Below the pieces are notes generated by a model. It saw only the letters and a program-made list of their open reading frames with translations, did not search any database and had not been told where the DNA came from. Of a stretch of 64,000 bases of DNA, positions 61,560 to 64,000 are shown one piece after another. The stretch covers positions 29,520-93,519 of the forward strand of contig JAUQQA010000004.1 of assembly GCA_030550095.1 (NCBI GenBank). Direction: 5' to 3'. Position numbers and translations under genes: made by a program. This DNA comes from Chloroflexota bacterium. Its GTDB lineage: Bacteria > Chloroflexota > Anaerolineae > J036 > Brachytrichaceae. Position 1 is the first letter of the stretch; each line of letters opens with the position of its first letter.

Positions 61560-61565
61560 ATGATA
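61560..61565 (-). promoter_or_regulatory. -10 element of the DUF3054-like gene
   Basis: TATCAT on the minus strand, 6 nt before the GTG at 61553 and 18 nt before the ATG at 61541. Confidence 0.4.
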
Positions 61566-61621
61566 CGCGCGACGGCATCGCGCGCTCCAACCAATTGAGT
61601 GGCAAAGCGCAAACGCATCTC

Positions 61622-61627
61622 TATAAT
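61622..61627 (+). promoter_or_regulatory. -10 element of gltA
   Basis: TATAAT, 82 nt before the gltA ATG. The leader contains a CGGGCGC/GCGCCCG hairpin (61662-61668 with 61676-61682) and an AGGAG SD (61698-61702), so gltA is SD-led. Confidence 0.5.
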
Positions 61628-61709
61628 GCCAAATAACGGAATAACGATGTGAGAACGTTGGCGGGCGCGCACATTGCGCCCGTAGATCACCAGAACCAGG
61701 AGTTGAACC

Positions 61710-62867
61710 ATGACCACGACCACTGCCAACCCGGCAAACGGTGCCACAAAGCCGCCTTTCGTCAAGGGGCTAGATGGCATCGTGGCTGCCCAAACTGAGA
61801 TCAGCATGGTGGACGGCCCGAACAGCACGTTGCTGTATCGCGGCATCAACATTCACGAGTTGGCGGAGCAGGCCAGCTACGAGGAAGTGGCGTTCTTGCT
61901 GCTGCACGGTCACTTGCCCAACCGCAGCGAGTTGGCAGACTTCAACGCGCGTCTCGTGGCGAACCGCTGGTTGCCCGCACCCATGTACGACTTGCTGCGC
62001 CAGCTACCACGCGATGCAGTGCCCATGGAAGCCTTGCGCACGGCGATCTCCGCGCTCTCGTTCTACGATCCCGAGATCGAGGACATCAGCATCGAAGCAA
62101 CGCTGCGCAAATCAGTGCGCCTCATCGCGCAAGTGCCCACGCTCACCGCGGCGTTTGAGCGCATCCGCAACGGTAAAGACCCCATCGCCCCCAACCCGCG
62201 CCTGAGCCATGCCGCTAATACGCTGCACATGTTCGGCCTGAGCACTGACCCCGAGTTCGTGCAGGCGCTGAACGTGTATTTCATCCTGCTCGCGGATCAC
62301 GGCATGAACGCCAGCACCTTCACCGCGCGCGTTGTAGCCAGCACCCAAGCTGACCTGCACTCAGCCATCTCCGCTGCTTATGCCTCGCTCAAGGGTCCCC
62401 TACACGGCGGCGCGAACGAGGCCACGATGCGCATGCTGCTGGAGATCGGGGAGCTGGACCGTGTGGACGAGTACGTGGACAACGCCTTTGCCGCCAAGCG
62501 CAAGATCATGGGCTTTGGGCACCGCATCTACAAGCACGGCGATCCACGCTCGCTGCATCTCAACCGCTGGTCGGAGCGCCTTGGGCGCAAGGTGAACCAG
62601 CTCAAGTACTATGAAATGTCGCTGGCGGTCGAGAAAGCCGTGCTGCGCCACCGCGAGCTTTACCCGAACGTGGACTTCTTCAGCGCAACGCTGCTGTATT
62701 ACCTCGGCATCCCGATTGACCTCTTTACGCCGATGTTCGCGTGCGCGCGCATTGCGGGCTGGTGTGCACATGTGATCGAGCAGTACAAGGACAACGTGCT
62801 GATCCGCCCTCAGTCCGAATACATCGGCCCCACGGGGCTGCACTACATCCCTATCGAAGAGCGCTGA
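61710..62867 (+). CDS. gltA: Citrate synthase
   Basis: Encodes 385 residues, the short (type I/thermophile-like) citrate synthase. KGLDGIVAAQTEISMVDGPN and LYRGINIHELAE are the family start, GPLHGGANEAT carries one catalytic His, GFGHRIYKHGDPRS another, and FSATLLYYLGIP precedes the active Asp region (VDFFSATL). It condenses acetyl-CoA with oxaloacetate; a 2-methylcitrate synthase role cannot be excluded. The ATG has an SD (AGGAG) and a 75-nt leader with a hairpin. Acetyl-CoA could come from acsA at 6.4 kb. eda follows after 34 bp. Confidence 0.94.
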   Translation: MTTTTANPANGATKPPFVKGLDGIVAAQTEISMVDGPNSTLLYRGINIHELAEQASYEEVAFLLLHGHLPNRSELADFNARLVANRWLPAPMYDLLRQLPRDAVPMEALRTAISALSFYDPEIEDISIEATLRKSVRLIAQVPTLTAAFERIRNGKDPIAPNPRLSHAANTLHMFGLSTDPEFVQALNVYFILLADHGMNASTFTARVVASTQADLHSAISAAYASLKGPLHGGANEATMRMLLEIGELDRVDEYVDNAFAAKRKIMGFGHRIYKHGDPRSLHLNRWSERLGRKVNQLKYYEMSLAVEKAVLRHRELYPNVDFFSATLLYYLGIPIDLFTPMFACARIAGWCAHVIEQYKDNVLIRPQSEYIGPTGLHYIPIEER

Positions 62868-62901
62868 ACTGCGCGCTACCTCGCTTGCGGAGTCCACAGC
62901 C

Positions 62902-63564
62902 TTGATCGCCGAACAACGTTTACGGCACATGTTCGACGCGCGTGTGGTCGGCATCATTCGCACGCAGAATGCCGACCACGCGCTGCGCATGGCGCGCGCG
63001 CTCCTCGACGGCGGCTTTCGCTGCGTGGAGATCACCATGAACACGCCAGAAGCGCTCTCGCTCATCGAGACCCTCGCCCGCGAAGCCCCCACCAATGCCC
63101 TCATCGGCGCGGGAACAGTGATGAGCGCAGACCAAGCGCTTGCCTGCATTAGGGCAGGCGCGCAGTTTGTCGTCTCGCCCATCGCCGAGACGGCGATCAT
63201 CGCTCCGTGCCGCGAGGCAGGCGTAGTGGTGATCCCTGCCGGACTAACGCCGACCGAGATCGTGCACCTGTGGCGCGCAGGGGCACACGTGGTGAAGGTA
63301 TTCCCCATCAACGCGATGGGCGGACCGGAGTACATCCGCGCGCTGCGCGGGCCTTTGCCCGAAATTCCACTCTGGGTGAGCGGCGCGGTGAACCCAGAGG
63401 AAACGCCAGCGTATCTCGCAGCAGGAGTGCAGTTGGTTGGGCTGAATGCCCATCATTTGCCCACTGCGCTCATCGAACAGGGCAACCACGCAGCGCTCAC
63501 CGAAGCGGCACGCACGCTGCTGCGCGCAACCGGGACCCTCACCAGCGCCCAACCCCGCGTTTAG
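62902..63564 (+). CDS. eda: KDPG/KHG aldolase
   Basis: Encodes 220 residues (TTG at 62902; an ATG at 62929 is the alternative) of the 2-keto-3-deoxy-6-phosphogluconate aldolase family, a class I aldolase of the Entner-Doudoroff pathway or of 4-hydroxy-2-oxoglutarate breakdown. Catalytic Glu is in [12 protein letters not shown] and the Schiff-base Lys in [26 protein letters not shown] and QFVVSPIAE are the standard barrel strands. GGAG precedes the TTG. No edd or sugar kinase is nearby. The stop overlaps the convergent Nudix gene by three bases (TTAG). Confidence 0.9.
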   Translation: MIAEQRLRHMFDARVVGIIRTQNADHALRMARALLDGGFRCVEITMNTPEALSLIETLAREAPTNALIGAGTVMSADQALACIRAGAQFVVSPIAETAIIAPCREAGVVVIPAGLTPTEIVHLWRAGAHVVKVFPINAMGGPEYIRALRGPLPEIPLWVSGAVNPEETPAYLAAGVQLVGLNAHHLPTALIEQGNHAALTEAARTLLRATGTLTSAQPRV

Positions 63565-64000
63565 CGAATCCACGGCTGCAACGAGGCGCGCAGCGCGTCT
63601 TCGATGCGCAGGCGATGCGCTGGCAGCAGGGGTTGTGGCAGCGCATCGAGCGCGAAAAAGCCGATCGCTGTGGACTCCGCGCTATGCTGGAGCGTGCCCG
63701 CAACGACCTCGCACGCGAAGCACAAGTTGACAAACTGCGTCGCTGTGCCGTCAGGATAGGTCGCCACGGCATAAGCGCGCGGGTCGGAATACACGCCGAT
63801 CAGCCGCCCAACGCGCACGATCAGGCCCGTCTCTTCGCGCACCTCGCGCATGCACGCCTCCGCCACCGACTCACCCGGCTCCACACCGCCGCCTGGCAAC
63901 GCCCAATAGCCGTTGTCTGCGCGACGATGCAGCAACACGCGCCCCTCCGCATCCTGAATGAACGCCGACACACTTGCGCGCACGCCTTGCGGCAACGCGC
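63561..64000 (-). CDS. Nudix hydrolase, N-terminus beyond the window
   Basis: The frame is open from the stop at 63561 to the right edge. The Nudix box [26 protein letters not shown] (G-x5-E-x7-R-E-U-x-E-E-x-G) is given here in two parts ([13 protein letters not shown] and [13 protein letters not shown]); its glutamates bind the metal. [12 protein letters not shown] precedes it. Substrates of this type are nucleoside diphosphates linked to another moiety. A TTG at 63995 is in frame, but the true start is probably beyond base 64000. The stop overlaps that of eda. Confidence 0.82.
   Translation of the reverse strand, partial: ALPQGVRASVSAFIQDAEGRVLLHRRADNGYWALPGGGVEPGESVAEACMREVREETGLIVRVGRLIGVYSDPRAYAVATYPDGTATQFVNLCFACEVVAGTLQHSAESTAIGFFALDALPQPLLPAHRLRIEDALRASLQPWIR

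Noticed and set aside
1..64000. Insertion sequences, prophage, CRISPR array, rRNA or origin of replication
   Set aside because: No transposase, integrase, phage gene, regularly spaced repeats, rRNA or dnaA-like region was found. The many GCGCGC runs fit the high GC content and codon use.

Overview
The window is about 64 kb of gene-dense, GC-rich chromosomal DNA. It holds roughly 54 protein genes and one tRNA-Arg. I see no insertion sequence, prophage, CRISPR array, rRNA or replication origin. Several things together suggest a member of the Chloroflexota, probably near Anaerolineae, although no phylogenetic marker here proves it. These are threonine/proline-rich lipoproteins, an NBR1-type Ig lipoprotein, a LysM-SH3-SGNH surface protein, a TgpA-like transglutaminase, a MerR-HTH protein with an RsbRD-like tail, and an ECF sigma/FecR pair.

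Layout. 1-6.2 kb: an edge-truncated lipoprotein, a luciferase-like oxidoreductase, a membrane transglutaminase behind dihydrolipoamide dehydrogenase, and a secreted TlpA-type thioredoxin. 6.4-11.4 kb: acetyl-CoA synthetase, then dhaL and a very large dhaM carrying complete HPr and Enzyme I modules; no dhaK is present. 11.4-17.3 kb: a phosphoglycosyltransferase, a polysaccharide deacetylase, mutL, a HAD phosphatase and trmI. 17.5-26.8 kb: metH overlapping a secreted glycosidase-like gene, a FecR-domain protein with its ECF sigma factor, a UMF1-type transporter and an RRM protein. 27-37.9 kb: an enlarged glyA, a VOC protein, a tandem substrate-binding lipoprotein, photolyase, a YbaN-like protein, a MerR regulator, ferrochelatase, a polyprenyl synthase, serS and a serine hydrolase. 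38-46.5 kb: a six-gene surface-polysaccharide operon (manC, two Wzz-like proteins, a P-loop protein that has lost its Walker motifs, a giant GH13 protein and a polytopic membrane protein). 46.5-64 kb: mtnP, a tyrosine phosphatase, cca, a sulfurtransferase, a peptide-type binding protein, secG, tRNA-Arg, an ATP-grasp enzyme, LysM-SGNH, leuB, a UXS-like epimerase, a pseudouridine synthase, citrate synthase, KDPG aldolase and a truncated Nudix gene.

Metabolically the window covers acetate activation, the TCA entry step, Entner-Doudoroff aldolase, one-carbon and methionine chemistry (glyA, metH, mtnP), leucine, haem and isoprenoid synthesis, and nucleotide-sugar supply (manC, UXS) for an envelope polysaccharide.

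The strongest window-wide signal is regulatory. About two dozen genes, on both strands, have a TANNNT-type -10 hexamer only 6-12 nt before the start codon and no Shine-Dalgarno site, which implies leaderless mRNAs. A minority (tlpA-like, acsA, dhaL, fecR, gltA and others) have classical SD sites. Divergent genes share very short promoter regions, and five convergent pairs overlap by exactly four bases at their stop codons. The 261-bp gap upstream of the RRM gene looks like a structured leader or small RNA with its own promoter and intrinsic terminator.
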